Positions 18,243 through 26,659 of a DNA stretch of 64,000 bases are shown here, piece by piece (positions within the stretch are counted from its first letter, which is position 1; every line of letters begins with the position of its first letter). Under the pieces are notes generated by a model. The model made no database searches. It was not told the DNA's origin and saw only the letters and a list, made by a program, of their open reading frames with translations. The position numbers and the translations under genes are program-made. Origin of the DNA: Lacibacter luteus (GTDB taxonomy: Bacteria; Bacteroidota; Bacteroidia; Chitinophagales; Chitinophagaceae); NCBI RefSeq assembly GCF_004118265.1, contig NZ_SDHW01000003.1:310001-374000 (forward strand), in the 5' to 3' direction.

Positions 18243-18285
18243 CTGCAGAAGATCATCGGCAGCAAACAAAACTTAGCAGAACTTA

Positions 18286-18597
18286 TTATTCTTCCGGAGA
18301 GGCATCTTTCAAAGCATCAACCAATTCTGCAATTGCAGCATTTTCAAAATGATCGCTTTTTTCTTCCAATGAAGGAAAAACAGAAACACCATTAAAAATG
18401 TTGAAGCTGAGGGTTAGTGCTGTGCCTTTGTACAAAAAGTCCCAATAAAGCGCTTCAAAATCGTCGAGCTTTTTGGTAAAAGAAATTTTCAGTCTGTCGG
18501 CAAGGATATCTGCCCAGCGATGAAATTCTTCAAAACTGGCGTCATCGTCTAAAACTGCTTCGTTATATCCTACATGGTTGCGTAATGTTGGATTCAT
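18286..18597 (-). CDS. Conserved hypothetical protein, 103 aa
   Basis: Not recognised. It is a small acidic soluble protein (many D and E) without a signal peptide, starting MNPTLRNHVGYNEAVL. Features seen are an aromatic-rich centre (EFHRWADILADRL, EALYWDFLYKG) and a helical acidic C-terminus (ELVDALKDASPEE). It lies convergent to rsgA with 43 bp between them and has its own 50-bp gap from the small lipoprotein gene. Composition and codon use match the neighbourhood. Confidence 0.65.
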   Translation of the reverse strand: MNPTLRNHVGYNEAVLDDDASFEEFHRWADILADRLKISFTKKLDDFEALYWDFLYKGTALTLSFNIFNGVSVFPSLEEKSDHFENAAIAELVDALKDASPEE

Positions 18598-18651
18598 AGC
18601 GGTATTTTTTTGGGTGTTATTAATGGGGGTTAGTAAGCCCGTATATATCTG

Positions 18652-18828
18652 TTAACTGTTAAATCGTTTTGCTTTCTTCACTTTTTCACCGCTCAGCAAT
18701 CGCTCCGCACCAACATTTTTGCCATTGGTAGGACAGCCTTCTTTAGGTGTACGTTTAAATACGTTGCAACTGGTCATCATAAATGACAATAAAAAAAGGA
18801 CAAGTGCTGCTTTGATTATGCTCTTCAT
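18652..18828 (-). CDS. Small lipoprotein, 58 aa
   Basis: The N-terminus has a classic lipoprotein signal with lipobox MMTSC (Cys21), so the mature peptide has only about 38 residues. The segment CPTNGKNVGAERLLSG is distinctive and looks conserved in character, followed by a basic tail (KKAKRF). I chose ATG 18828 because the signal peptide starts there; an in-frame start 33 bp upstream would add 11 charged residues in front of it. Function unknown. Confidence 0.65.
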   Translation of the reverse strand: MKSIIKAALVLFLLSFMMTSCNVFKRTPKEGCPTNGKNVGAERLLSGEKVKKAKRFNS

Positions 18829-18875
18829 ATACGTTTTATTTTGACGTTTGGATATGGACAATAGTTGTACCGTTT

Positions 18876-19409
18876 TTATTTTTCTTCTGTTACGCTTTCC
18901 TTAAACCAACCTGCATACTTAAGGTAGTTATTGGCAATGCGGTTTATTTCTCCTTGTATCAACTCCTGGCTGATGTCTTTTACTTTTTTTGCAGGCACAC
19001 CGGCATAAATGGTTCCGGCTTCAACAATCGTTCCCTCAAGTACCACCGCACCTGCTGCTATAATGGAATTGCTGTGTACCACTGCATTATCCATTACAAT
19101 AGATCCCATACCAATCAACACATTGTCGTGCAGGGTGCAACCGTGAACCAATGCATTATGGCCGATGCTTACATTATTACCAACGATTGTTTTCGTTTTT
19201 TGGTATGTGGCATGCAGCACCGCACCATCCTGTACGTTTACTTTATTGCCCAGCCGAATGCTGTTTACATCGCCACGTATTACGGCATTGAACCAAATAC
19301 TGCATTCGTCGCCCATTACTACATCACCAACAATGGTAGCATTGGGAGCTATAAAACAATCGTTGCCAAACTCGGGATAAACACCTTCAACAGGAAGTAT
19401 TACGGGCAT
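18876..19409 (-). CDS. Gamma-class carbonic anhydrase family protein
   Basis: 177 residues folding as a left-handed parallel beta-helix, visible as hexapeptide repeats (IAPNATIVGDVVMGDECSIW in part, VIRGDVNSIRLG). The zinc-ligand histidines of the gamma carbonic anhydrase / YrdA / PaaY group lie in DGAVLHATY (about residue 67) and GHNALVHGC (about 88 and 93). The C-terminal helix begins ISQELIQGEI. These proteins hydrate CO2 or act on related substrates. Activity cannot be judged from sequence alone. No operon partner is evident. Confidence 0.88.
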   Translation of the reverse strand: MPVILPVEGVYPEFGNDCFIAPNATIVGDVVMGDECSIWFNAVIRGDVNSIRLGNKVNVQDGAVLHATYQKTKTIVGNNVSIGHNALVHGCTLHDNVLIGMGSIVMDNAVVHSNSIIAAGAVVLEGTIVEAGTIYAGVPAKKVKDISQELIQGEINRIANNYLKYAGWFKESVTEEK

Positions 19410-19577
19410 CGGAAGCGGGTTTTAATTGAACTGTAAATTTCGCAATGTTTTTTGAGGGTTCATATTATTTCATTGTTTTTTTCAGAGAAAATTGAACGTA
19501 TCGAACCTCGAATGCCTGCAAAAGCTTGTTTTTAGCAACAGCTGCCTTAAGTTTCCCGACATTTGCATCCATCAGTT

Positions 19578-20759
19578 ATGAATCAACGGGAACTTTTTCT
19601 GAAACACGTGGCACAAACATCGCCTGCACCACTTGCACTTGAAATTGTAAAAGCCGAAGGCTGCAATATGTGGGATGCGAAGGGGAAAGAATACATCGAT
19701 CTTATTGCGGGCATCAGTGTTTGCAATGTGGGGCACCGGCATCCGAAAGTGCTTGCAGCTATTCAACAGCAGTTAGACAAATACATGCACCTCATTGTGT
19801 ATGGCGAGTTTGTTGAAACGCCGCAGGTACAATATGCCAAACTGCTTACCGATCATTTACCTGCATCGCTTAATTCGGTCTATTTTACCAATTCCGGTGC
19901 CGAAGCAACCGAAGGTGCTATGAAGCTGGCTAAACGTGTTACCAACCGTGCAGAAATTGTTGCGTTTAAAAACAGCTACCATGGCAGCACACAAGGTGCG
20001 TTGAGTATTATGGGAGATGAATACTGGCGCAATGCATTTCGTCCGTTGTTACCGGCAGTACATCATGCCAACTATAATTCGTTTGAAGATCTTTCCCTCA
20101 TCACCACAAAAACAGCTTGCGTTATTGCAGAAACTATACAGGCAGAAGCAGGTGTAAATGCTCCAACAAAAGAATGGATGCAGGTATTACGACAACGTTG
20201 TACCGAAACGGGAACATTATTAATACTCGACGAAATACAATGTGGCTTTGGCCGCAACGGAACGTTGTGGGCCTTTGAACAGTTTGATGTGGTGCCCGAT
20301 GTGTTACTCTTAGGCAAAGCATTGGGCGGCGGGATGCCGTTGGGCGCTTTCATTGCAAACAGGGAGTTGATGTGGAAGTTTACTGAGAACCCGGTGTTAG
20401 GCCATATCAGTACGTTTGGTGGACACCCGGTTTGTTGTGCAGCAGGTATGGCTGCAATGCAGGTATTGCTCGAAGAGAAATTAGTTGATGCGGTGTTTGA
20501 AAAAGAACAGTTGTTCCGCAGTTTATTACAACATCCGAAAGTTGAAGCTATCCGTTCACGTGGTTTGATGATGACGTTGGTCTTTGATAGTTTCGAAACA
20601 AACAAAAAAGTAATTGATGCATGTATTGCCAATAGCGTAATTACCGATTGGTTTTTGTTTGCAGCCAACTGTTTACGTATTGCCCCGCCATTAACTATAA
20701 CGAAAGAAGAAATTAAAAAGGCTTGTTCGGTAATTGTGCGTTGCTTAGATGAGCTGTGA
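19578..20759 (+). CDS. Class III PLP-dependent aminotransferase
   Basis: 393 residues. Hallmarks are the phosphate-binding TNSGAEATEGAMKLA, the PLP-ring aspartate in LILDEIQCGFGR (near residue 220), and the Schiff-base lysine in LLGKALGGGMPLGAF (near 250). The family includes acetylornithine and ornithine aminotransferases; the length and motifs fit the acetylornithine-type subgroup but no arginine-synthesis gene is nearby, so the substrate is not assigned. Start is ATG 19578; an in-frame TTG at 19563 would add five residues. Confidence 0.85.
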   Translation: MNQRELFLKHVAQTSPAPLALEIVKAEGCNMWDAKGKEYIDLIAGISVCNVGHRHPKVLAAIQQQLDKYMHLIVYGEFVETPQVQYAKLLTDHLPASLNSVYFTNSGAEATEGAMKLAKRVTNRAEIVAFKNSYHGSTQGALSIMGDEYWRNAFRPLLPAVHHANYNSFEDLSLITTKTACVIAETIQAEAGVNAPTKEWMQVLRQRCTETGTLLILDEIQCGFGRNGTLWAFEQFDVVPDVLLLGKALGGGMPLGAFIANRELMWKFTENPVLGHISTFGGHPVCCAAGMAAMQVLLEEKLVDAVFEKEQLFRSLLQHPKVEAIRSRGLMMTLVFDSFETNKKVIDACIANSVITDWFLFAANCLRIAPPLTITKEEIKKACSVIVRCLDEL

Positions 20760-20778
20760 TTTGCTTCTGTGGCAACAA

Positions 20779-23277
20779 TTAAAACTGCAACCTGAAGCTT
20801 CCAAAAATACCAAAGCGTTTGTATTGTTCCTGTGGCAAGGGTTGTGGTAACAAACGCCACACAAAATCGAAACGCAGTACACGAAAGATGTTATCTACAC
20901 CTGTTCCCACTTCCATATAAGTTTTGCCATTAAGCGATTGAAATTGATGGCCACGATCGAATACTGTACCCACCTGGTTAAAGCTGCGGTTGGCTTCGCT
21001 TAAACTGCCCCAGAGCATTTTCGCTGTCCAGAACTGGCGGAACTTGAGTTTGCGTGTTGGAGCTAACCAGCGGAACATACCGTTGCCGATATTGTGTTCT
21101 AAATTGATGCCTGCATATTCATCACTCAAATATTCAAACCTGTTCATGAGGTTGAACGCATACTTGTTGTAATAAAAAATTTCATTACCGGGATGCATTT
21201 CCAGCAGAGGGAAAGGTAATGTGCCATACACTTTTCCGCCATATACATTGTAATAGAGCTCGCCGTAGTTGGCTACTTTAAAATAATCGTGTACGGATAA
21301 ACTTACACGATGGTATTGATAATTGCTTTTCAAAAAACCGGGAAATCCTCTGCTGTATTTCAATTCAGCAATAGGATAAGGGCTGCCTAAACTGGAACGT
21401 AAGAAAGTACCTTCTAAAAAACGTTCGAGGTAAGCATAACGTATACGGAAACCAACTTCTGTATTATTCAATGCTTCACCTGTACCATCCGGGTAAATTG
21501 ATTTGTCAGGTAAGGAACGGATAGGGTTGAATTTTTTTCGTGTTGCAGAAATCTCAAACGTAAAACCTGCATGTGTTTCTTTTGAAAACTCAATGCGTTG
21601 TTGTTCTACATGTAAAAACTTTATCGGCACCTGCGATTTGCGTGCGGCAAGTGTAAACACATTATCTGTTCCAACTTCATCGTAATAACGTTGACCATTA
21701 TCGTAATCGTTGGTGTAGGACATGTATAAACGCACACGGGGATCACGCTTAAACAAATGCGTTATTTCTGCACGGCCTTTAAATTTTTTATCAGTAAAGC
21801 CATAAGCAAGGTAACCACGCAACCACCATGTTTTACTGAAGTTTGTACTTGTTCCAATATCCAGTCGTGTACGGAAACCTTCCACAATATTTGAACTCAT
21901 TACATTGAACCATGGACCATATTCAAAACTGCCGAAAGCTTTATAACCGGTTGCCAGGAAATTAGCAATATCGCTGTAGCGTTTAAACAATGGCATATTC
22001 TGCAACGTATCGATCATGTTGTAAATGGCTTTTTCATTTTTAGCCAAGTCTTCATGTCTCGATTCTGTCCAATAGGTTTCCGGTTGTTCAGTAGAACCCG
22101 CCAGTAAAATGGTTTCTTCTAGCTTTTTATTTTTCTGCAGTTTCTCCCACACCGTACCCGAGTTGATAAGAATGTCTTTGTAGGTAGTGGTCTTTCTTCC
22201 CGTAACCCCGAATTTTTGTTTACCTATGGCCGATACATCCATGATGAATTTATCCTTTGCTAAGAACCAAACACTGTCGTTCACCAGTTTGTACTCCTGT
22301 ACAATGCTCAGCTTTTCTACATAGTTTACATTAGCTTCTTTGGATAAACGCAGGTTCATTTTTTGCACGGCAAAGGTTGTATCATGTATCCAACAATCGC
22401 CTTCAAATGTATTTTCACCTTTTCGTTTTGGAGAGAATACCAAATGAAAAAAGCGTTTGCCTGCAACGTATTGTGTATCGGGCACACGGTAATTGTAAAA
22501 CGCATCACCATTATCGCTGATGGGGCTGATGAAGCGTTTATCGAAAACCGGTATGTAGTTGTTGTACACGTTAATGTTCTGATCCATACCACCTAATAAC
22601 TTCTGCACGCTTTCGTTTTTTAAACCCGATGTGCGGCTGGCTTTAATTTCTTCTCTACGGCGTAACGGCGTTTTTTGAAAATAGTAATTGGAAATCGTTT
22701 CGGTAAGGAACACCGGAAGAAATGGTTTTTCTTCACTTGTACTGTCGATGTTCTGATCCATGATAAAACCAAACGGTTTTAATGGGCGAATGTTCTTGAA
22801 CTTTTCTTTATTGAAACGGTTGAGATCGATCTCCAGTTTGTTATATAATTCGTATCCAAAGTTTTCAAAGCGGTAGCGATCGTTTACAGGTTTTTGCCGA
22901 ACTACTTTTCGCCATAAAATCCATCCTCTTCCGTATTTCGATTTCACTACTACTTCTTTTCCTGCGCTGCCACGTTCGAGTTGAATGGTTAGAAAAACAG
23001 TATCGGTATTTGTATTGGGAATGGGAGCAGTAATGCTGTTATAGCCAACATAGCTGATGAGTAATGAATCGGCAGAAGTGATAGCCGTAAGATGCAGTGT
23101 GAAATTTCCTGCAGAATCAGTAAGCTTACCGGTGTTTGTGTTTTTTAAAACAACAGATGCAAACGGGATGGGTTCGTCGGAGTGTGAATCTTTAACGATG
23201 CCGGTTATCACTTTTACTTGCGAAAAAGCCGAAATACCTGCAACACATAACAGTACTAAAAGAAAGCTATACTTCAT
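20779..23277 (-). CDS. DUF5686 outer-membrane protein with carboxypeptidase-like domain
   Basis: 832 residues with a signal peptide ending SAFSQ (residue 20). Residues about 22-105 form a carboxypeptidase-regulatory-like beta-sandwich (VITGIVKDSHSDEPIPFASV). The rest is DUF5686, a family found in Bacteroidota, with the last ~350 residues predicted as an outer-membrane beta-barrel ending in aromatic GIFGSFRLQF. It is probably surface-exposed or part of envelope assembly. The gene is convergent with the aminotransferase (19 bp apart) and divergent from the creD cluster. Confidence 0.85.
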   Translation of the reverse strand: MKYSFLLVLLCVAGISAFSQVKVITGIVKDSHSDEPIPFASVVLKNTNTGKLTDSAGNFTLHLTAITSADSLLISYVGYNSITAPIPNTNTDTVFLTIQLERGSAGKEVVVKSKYGRGWILWRKVVRQKPVNDRYRFENFGYELYNKLEIDLNRFNKEKFKNIRPLKPFGFIMDQNIDSTSEEKPFLPVFLTETISNYYFQKTPLRRREEIKASRTSGLKNESVQKLLGGMDQNINVYNNYIPVFDKRFISPISDNGDAFYNYRVPDTQYVAGKRFFHLVFSPKRKGENTFEGDCWIHDTTFAVQKMNLRLSKEANVNYVEKLSIVQEYKLVNDSVWFLAKDKFIMDVSAIGKQKFGVTGRKTTTYKDILINSGTVWEKLQKNKKLEETILLAGSTEQPETYWTESRHEDLAKNEKAIYNMIDTLQNMPLFKRYSDIANFLATGYKAFGSFEYGPWFNVMSSNIVEGFRTRLDIGTSTNFSKTWWLRGYLAYGFTDKKFKGRAEITHLFKRDPRVRLYMSYTNDYDNGQRYYDEVGTDNVFTLAARKSQVPIKFLHVEQQRIEFSKETHAGFTFEISATRKKFNPIRSLPDKSIYPDGTGEALNNTEVGFRIRYAYLERFLEGTFLRSSLGSPYPIAELKYSRGFPGFLKSNYQYHRVSLSVHDYFKVANYGELYYNVYGGKVYGTLPFPLLEMHPGNEIFYYNKYAFNLMNRFEYLSDEYAGINLEHNIGNGMFRWLAPTRKLKFRQFWTAKMLWGSLSEANRSFNQVGTVFDRGHQFQSLNGKTYMEVGTGVDNIFRVLRFDFVWRLLPQPLPQEQYKRFGIFGSFRLQF

Positions 23278-23423
23278 CCGGTTATCTGAGTGATCGTTGA
23301 AGCGATAAAATTAGCGATTCCTGTTTTGCTGCCATCAGGAGATTTACTTCGATGATTGCGCTTTTTCGGAAGTTAATGTTAAAAAGAAGCTTCAAAATTT
23401 GGAGAAATGGCTTTTTTTGAATT

Positions 23424-23447
23424 TACTTTGTAAAACAAAGTGCTTTT
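23424..23447 (+). promoter_or_regulatory. Palindromic promoter/operator element before the first creD-cluster gene
   Basis: Contains a perfect 7-3-7 palindrome (ACTTTGT-AAA-ACAAAGT, 23425-23441) ending 6 bp before the ATG. A 24-nt segment matches one at 24451-24474 at 20 positions. The left half (TTACTTTG) overlaps a near-consensus -7 box. Confidence 0.55.
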
Positions 23448-24113
23448 ATGACAGATCAAAATCAAACGCTTGAAACAATAAGGGACATCCGTAACATTAT
23501 GGACAGAAGCAGCCGCTTTTTAAGCTTAAGCGGTTTAAGTGGCGTTGCGGCAGGTGTTTGTGCTCTCATTGGTGCATGGTTTGCCAACAATGTTATTGAG
23601 GGATCTGATGCAGCGAGAACAGTAAAGGCTGGAGGTGTGCGTGAATACAAAACTGTAGATGATGGTCTGGGTATTCTTCATTCGTTTATGGGGCACCGTT
23701 TGTTTATGATTGCAGGTATAACATTGGTATCGGCAATTGTTGTAGCAGTTATATTCACTTATCTGCGCAGCAGTAAACAAGGTATTCCTTTGTGGAGTTC
23801 AACATCGCAACGTCTTATATGGAATGTAGCAGTACCACTTGCAGCCGGCGGATTGTTTTTATTAAAATTGATTGAAGCAGGAGTGTTTGGTTTAATAGCA
23901 TCAGGCTGTTTAATTTTTTATGGTCTGGCATTGGTAAACGGCGCAAAGTATACACTTGGGGAAATACGGTTTTTAGGATATGGTATGCTGCTGCTGGGTA
24001 TAATCAGTTGTTGGTTTCCGGGTTATGGTCTTTATTTTTGGGCCGCCGGTTTTGGATTACTGCACATTATTTACGGAATTGTAATGTGGAATAAATACGA
24101 GCGGCAGGCTTAA
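23448..24113 (+). CDS. Multi-pass membrane protein, first gene of creD cluster
   Basis: 221 residues. A soluble, charged N-terminal helix (residues 1-25) is followed by about six transmembrane segments (near 27-47, 83-105, 120-150 as two, and 165-215 as two). Not recognised as a named family, but the order membrane protein / winged-helix regulator / creD fits a Bacteroidota envelope-stress cluster. It is separated by 20 bp from the regulator gene. The start is ATG 23448, directly behind the palindromic element. Confidence 0.7.
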   Translation: MTDQNQTLETIRDIRNIMDRSSRFLSLSGLSGVAAGVCALIGAWFANNVIEGSDAARTVKAGGVREYKTVDDGLGILHSFMGHRLFMIAGITLVSAIVVAVIFTYLRSSKQGIPLWSSTSQRLIWNVAVPLAAGGLFLLKLIEAGVFGLIASGCLIFYGLALVNGAKYTLGEIRFLGYGMLLLGIISCWFPGYGLYFWAAGFGLLHIIYGIVMWNKYERQA

Positions 24114-24133
24114 GCGAATCAGAACAGGAATGC

Positions 24134-24436
24134 ATGAAGAATCCGATTGAACAATTACAGAAAGTTTTCGACAGCCGTGTGCGGCTGGGCGTTATGAGTG
24201 CACTGATGGTGAATGACCAGGTAAGTTTTAATGAGCTGAAAGAACTTATACAGGTAACCGACGGTAATCTTGCATCGCATTTAAAGGCATTAGAAGAAAA
24301 TGGTTTTATAAAAGTGAACAAGGGCTTCGTTGGCCGTAAAACAAACACAACTTATGCTGTTACAAAAGCAGGAGAGAAAGCTTTTCGTTTACATCTCGAC
24401 GCATTGGAGCAAATGATCAAACAAATGGGGAAGTAA
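24134..24436 (+). CDS. Winged-helix transcriptional regulator
   Basis: 100 residues, almost entirely a winged helix-turn-helix (HTH_34/ArsR-like): FNELKELIQVTDGNLASHLKALEENGFI covers helices 2-3, and GRKTNTTYAVTKAGEKAF the wing. There is no sensor domain. It is likely a dimer and probably regulates its own cluster through the palindromes at 23424 and 24451. This is an inference from position. A 51-bp gap precedes creD, which holds the second palindrome. Confidence 0.85.
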   Translation: MKNPIEQLQKVFDSRVRLGVMSALMVNDQVSFNELKELIQVTDGNLASHLKALEENGFIKVNKGFVGRKTNTTYAVTKAGEKAFRLHLDALEQMIKQMGK

Positions 24437-24450
24437 TTTTTTTGCATATA

Positions 24451-24474
24451 TACTTTGTAATTCAAAGCACTTTT
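24451..24474 (+). promoter_or_regulatory. Second copy of the palindromic element, before creD
   Basis: The same 24-nt segment as at 23424 (20 of 24 positions): TACTTTGTAA, two variable bases, CAAAG, two variable bases, CTTTT. The inner arms CTTTG (24453-24457) and CAAAG (24463-24467) are inverted. It is 13 bp before the creD ATG. Confidence 0.55.
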
Positions 24475-24487
24475 AAAAAATGATACA

Positions 24488-25834
24488 ATGGACACACAAC
24501 AACAAACATTCTGGCAACGCTACGGGCTCTTTTTTAAATCGATGGTCGTTGGTTTTCTTATGCTCGTATTACTTATTCCTGCTTCTTTTATTCAAGGCCT
24601 GGTGCGGGAGCGGCAGGAGCGTCAAACGGAGGTAATTGCAGAGGTAAGTTCAAAATGGGCTTCGGCACAAACCATCAATGGTCCGTTTTTATTAATTCCT
24701 TATTTAGATTATCAGCCTGCAGAAAATGGAAAAGTACTTGCATACAAACGCATGCTGCATTACATGCCCGATGCATTGGAAGTTGATGGCAAACTCATGC
24801 CCGAAGTAAAACACAGAAGTATATTCAAAATTGTATTATACAAATCGGATATTCTGCTAAAGGGGAAAATTTCTCCTTTGCAATTGACAAAAGCAGGAAT
24901 TGATCCCAACAATATTCAATGGAACGAAGTGCGGTTGTGTTTAGGCATTACCGATAACCGTGGTATTGCGGAATCGCTTGTATTGAACTGGAATGGTCAG
25001 CCAATGGAAATGGAGCCCGGCTTTCCCGAAACAGAAATTGCAGCTTCGGGAGTAAGTATGCTGGTGCCCGATGCTGTCCGTTTAAAAGATTCCGCATCAA
25101 CATTTCAATTAAAACTAAAGCTTAACGGATCGGAACGTTTATACTTTACACCATTGGCGAAACAAACCAGCGTACAAATGCAATCGAGCTGGCCCGATCC
25201 TGCATTTGACGGAAAATTTTTACCACAGCAATCTGTTGTAAAACCCGAAGGCTTTACAGCAAAATGGAACATCCTGCATTTTACAAGAGATATTCCACAG
25301 GTATGGAAAACAGGTAAGCACGATGTACATACGTATGTTTTTGGTGTTGGGTTATTGCAGGGCATCGACTCGTACAGTAAAACCATGCGTGCAGTAAAAT
25401 ATGCATTGCTGTTTATTGCACTTACCTTCTGCTTATTCTTCTTTATTGAAATACTGAAAAAGCGGAGTGTGCATCCGTTGCAATACATTCTTGTTGGGCT
25501 GGCGCTTTGTATTTTTTATACGTTGCTTTTGTCGGTATCGGAATACACAGGTTTTAATATTGCTTATGTTATTGCATCGCTGGCAACAATTGGTCTTATT
25601 ACAACCTACACGTACAGCATTTTTAAAAAAGCCGGAGTAGCTGCTGCACTAGCCGCTTTCCTCTCTGCTCTTTATGGCTTCATTTATATTTTAATTCAGT
25701 TGCAGGACGGTGCATTGTTATTCGGCAGTATTGGCTTATTTATTCTGCTTGCAATTGTTATGTTTTATTCAAGAAGAATTGATTGGTATGGTGACACTAA
25801 AAAATCTGTAAACAATTCAACACCTGTTGTATGA
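24488..25834 (+). CDS. creD: Cell envelope integrity protein CreD
   Basis: 448 residues, the usual CreD length. A transmembrane helix near residues 15-35 precedes a large extracytoplasmic domain (with FLLIPYLDY and MLHYMPDALEVDGKL), and five C-terminal helices follow from about residue 290 (YTLLLSVSEYTGFNIAYVIA is typical). CreD is an inner-membrane protein whose loss or excess alters envelope properties in E. coli. Its stop overlaps the next gene by 4 bp (ATGA). Confidence 0.9.
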   Translation: MDTQQQTFWQRYGLFFKSMVVGFLMLVLLIPASFIQGLVRERQERQTEVIAEVSSKWASAQTINGPFLLIPYLDYQPAENGKVLAYKRMLHYMPDALEVDGKLMPEVKHRSIFKIVLYKSDILLKGKISPLQLTKAGIDPNNIQWNEVRLCLGITDNRGIAESLVLNWNGQPMEMEPGFPETEIAASGVSMLVPDAVRLKDSASTFQLKLKLNGSERLYFTPLAKQTSVQMQSSWPDPAFDGKFLPQQSVVKPEGFTAKWNILHFTRDIPQVWKTGKHDVHTYVFGVGLLQGIDSYSKTMRAVKYALLFIALTFCLFFFIEILKKRSVHPLQYILVGLALCIFYTLLLSVSEYTGFNIAYVIASLATIGLITTYTYSIFKKAGVAAALAAFLSALYGFIYILIQLQDGALLFGSIGLFILLAIVMFYSRRIDWYGDTKKSVNNSTPVV

Positions 25835-26307
25835 TAAAGTTGCTGAAGAAATTACGGAGCCAGTTGCTGGTATTGCTTACACATACGTTTGCATTGCCGG
25901 TGTTAAAGATCGTGCGGCGGAAAAAGAAGTTCCCGTACAACATGGAACAATTGAGCGCATTGCCTTTTGATACTGTTGGCAACGAAGTGTGGCAATTGCT
26001 GAATGAAAATAATCTTCGTCTGCTGCCTTATTACGAACGGCACGATATTAAGCATGTGGTGCTGGGTTATCCCTTTAGCGATGAAGGAGAAGTGTGTCTG
26101 CAGTTCTTTATGCTGGCAAACAGGCGTGTTTCGTTTCCTGTACTTGCAACAGTTATTTATGGGTTGGCAACAATGCCGGAGTATTATACTTCGTTCCGTA
26201 AAGCTTATGCAAGAGGAAAGGAAGCCGGAGATCTTTCGAAGCTTGATTGGTTTGGTATTATGCCCGAACTGTTGATGGATGTTCGCAAAAACTATAATGT
26301 AAAATAA
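25831..26307 (+). CDS. Coq4-like protein
   Basis: 158 residues. The C-terminal part contains H71-D72-x-x-H75-x11-E87, which exactly matches the HDxxH(x11)E metal site of the Coq4 family, within YYERHDIKHVVLGYPFSDEGE. The N-terminus is basic and hydrophobic. In eukaryotes Coq4 takes part in ubiquinone synthesis, a pathway not expected here because Bacteroidota use menaquinone, so the role is unknown. It overlaps creD by 4 bp and is 6 bp from the kinase gene. Confidence 0.75.
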   Translation: MIKLLKKLRSQLLVLLTHTFALPVLKIVRRKKKFPYNMEQLSALPFDTVGNEVWQLLNENNLRLLPYYERHDIKHVVLGYPFSDEGEVCLQFFMLANRRVSFPVLATVIYGLATMPEYYTSFRKAYARGKEAGDLSKLDWFGIMPELLMDVRKNYNVK

Positions 26308-26313
26308 AATTGT

Positions 26314-26655
26314 ATGCGATCGTTTTATTATGCCATTAGTGGTTTAATGTATGCATTACGAAGAGAGTATAACCTGCGGTTACATGCAGGCAGTGCAGCT
26401 GCTGTATGCATCGCAGGACTCTTTCTGCATATTTCAAAAACAGAATGGTTGCTTGTGGTTGCAGCAGTTGCAGCAGTTATTGCAGCAGAGTTGATTAATA
26501 CGGCCATCGAAGTATTGTGCAATCATGTAACGCCCGAACATCACCCGGCCATAAAACAAGTGAAAGATATTTCAGCTGCAGCAGTACTGGTAGTTAGTGG
26601 TGCTGCGGCAATAACCGGGGCTATCATCTTTATTCCTAAACTTTTTTCATTGTAA
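26314..26655 (+). CDS. DgkA-type lipid kinase (diacylglycerol/undecaprenol kinase)
   Basis: 113 residues with three transmembrane helices, the DgkA layout. The catalytic signature is AELINTAIEVLCNHV (residues about 60-74), with a downstream KQVKDISAAAVLV helix. Members phosphorylate diacylglycerol or undecaprenol in the inner membrane; Gram-positive and Bacteroidota forms more often act on undecaprenol, but the choice cannot be made from sequence. Gaps to neighbours are 6 and 4 bp, so it is in the creD operon. Confidence 0.88.
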   Translation: MRSFYYAISGLMYALRREYNLRLHAGSAAAVCIAGLFLHISKTEWLLVVAAVAAVIAAELINTAIEVLCNHVTPEHHPAIKQVKDISAAAVLVVSGAAAITGAIIFIPKLFSL

Positions 26656-26659
26656 ATCT

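Noticed and set aside
20072-20860. 262-codon reverse-strand frame over the aminotransferase gene
   Set aside because: It lies opposite a clear aminotransferase and has a low-complexity sequence without a family match.
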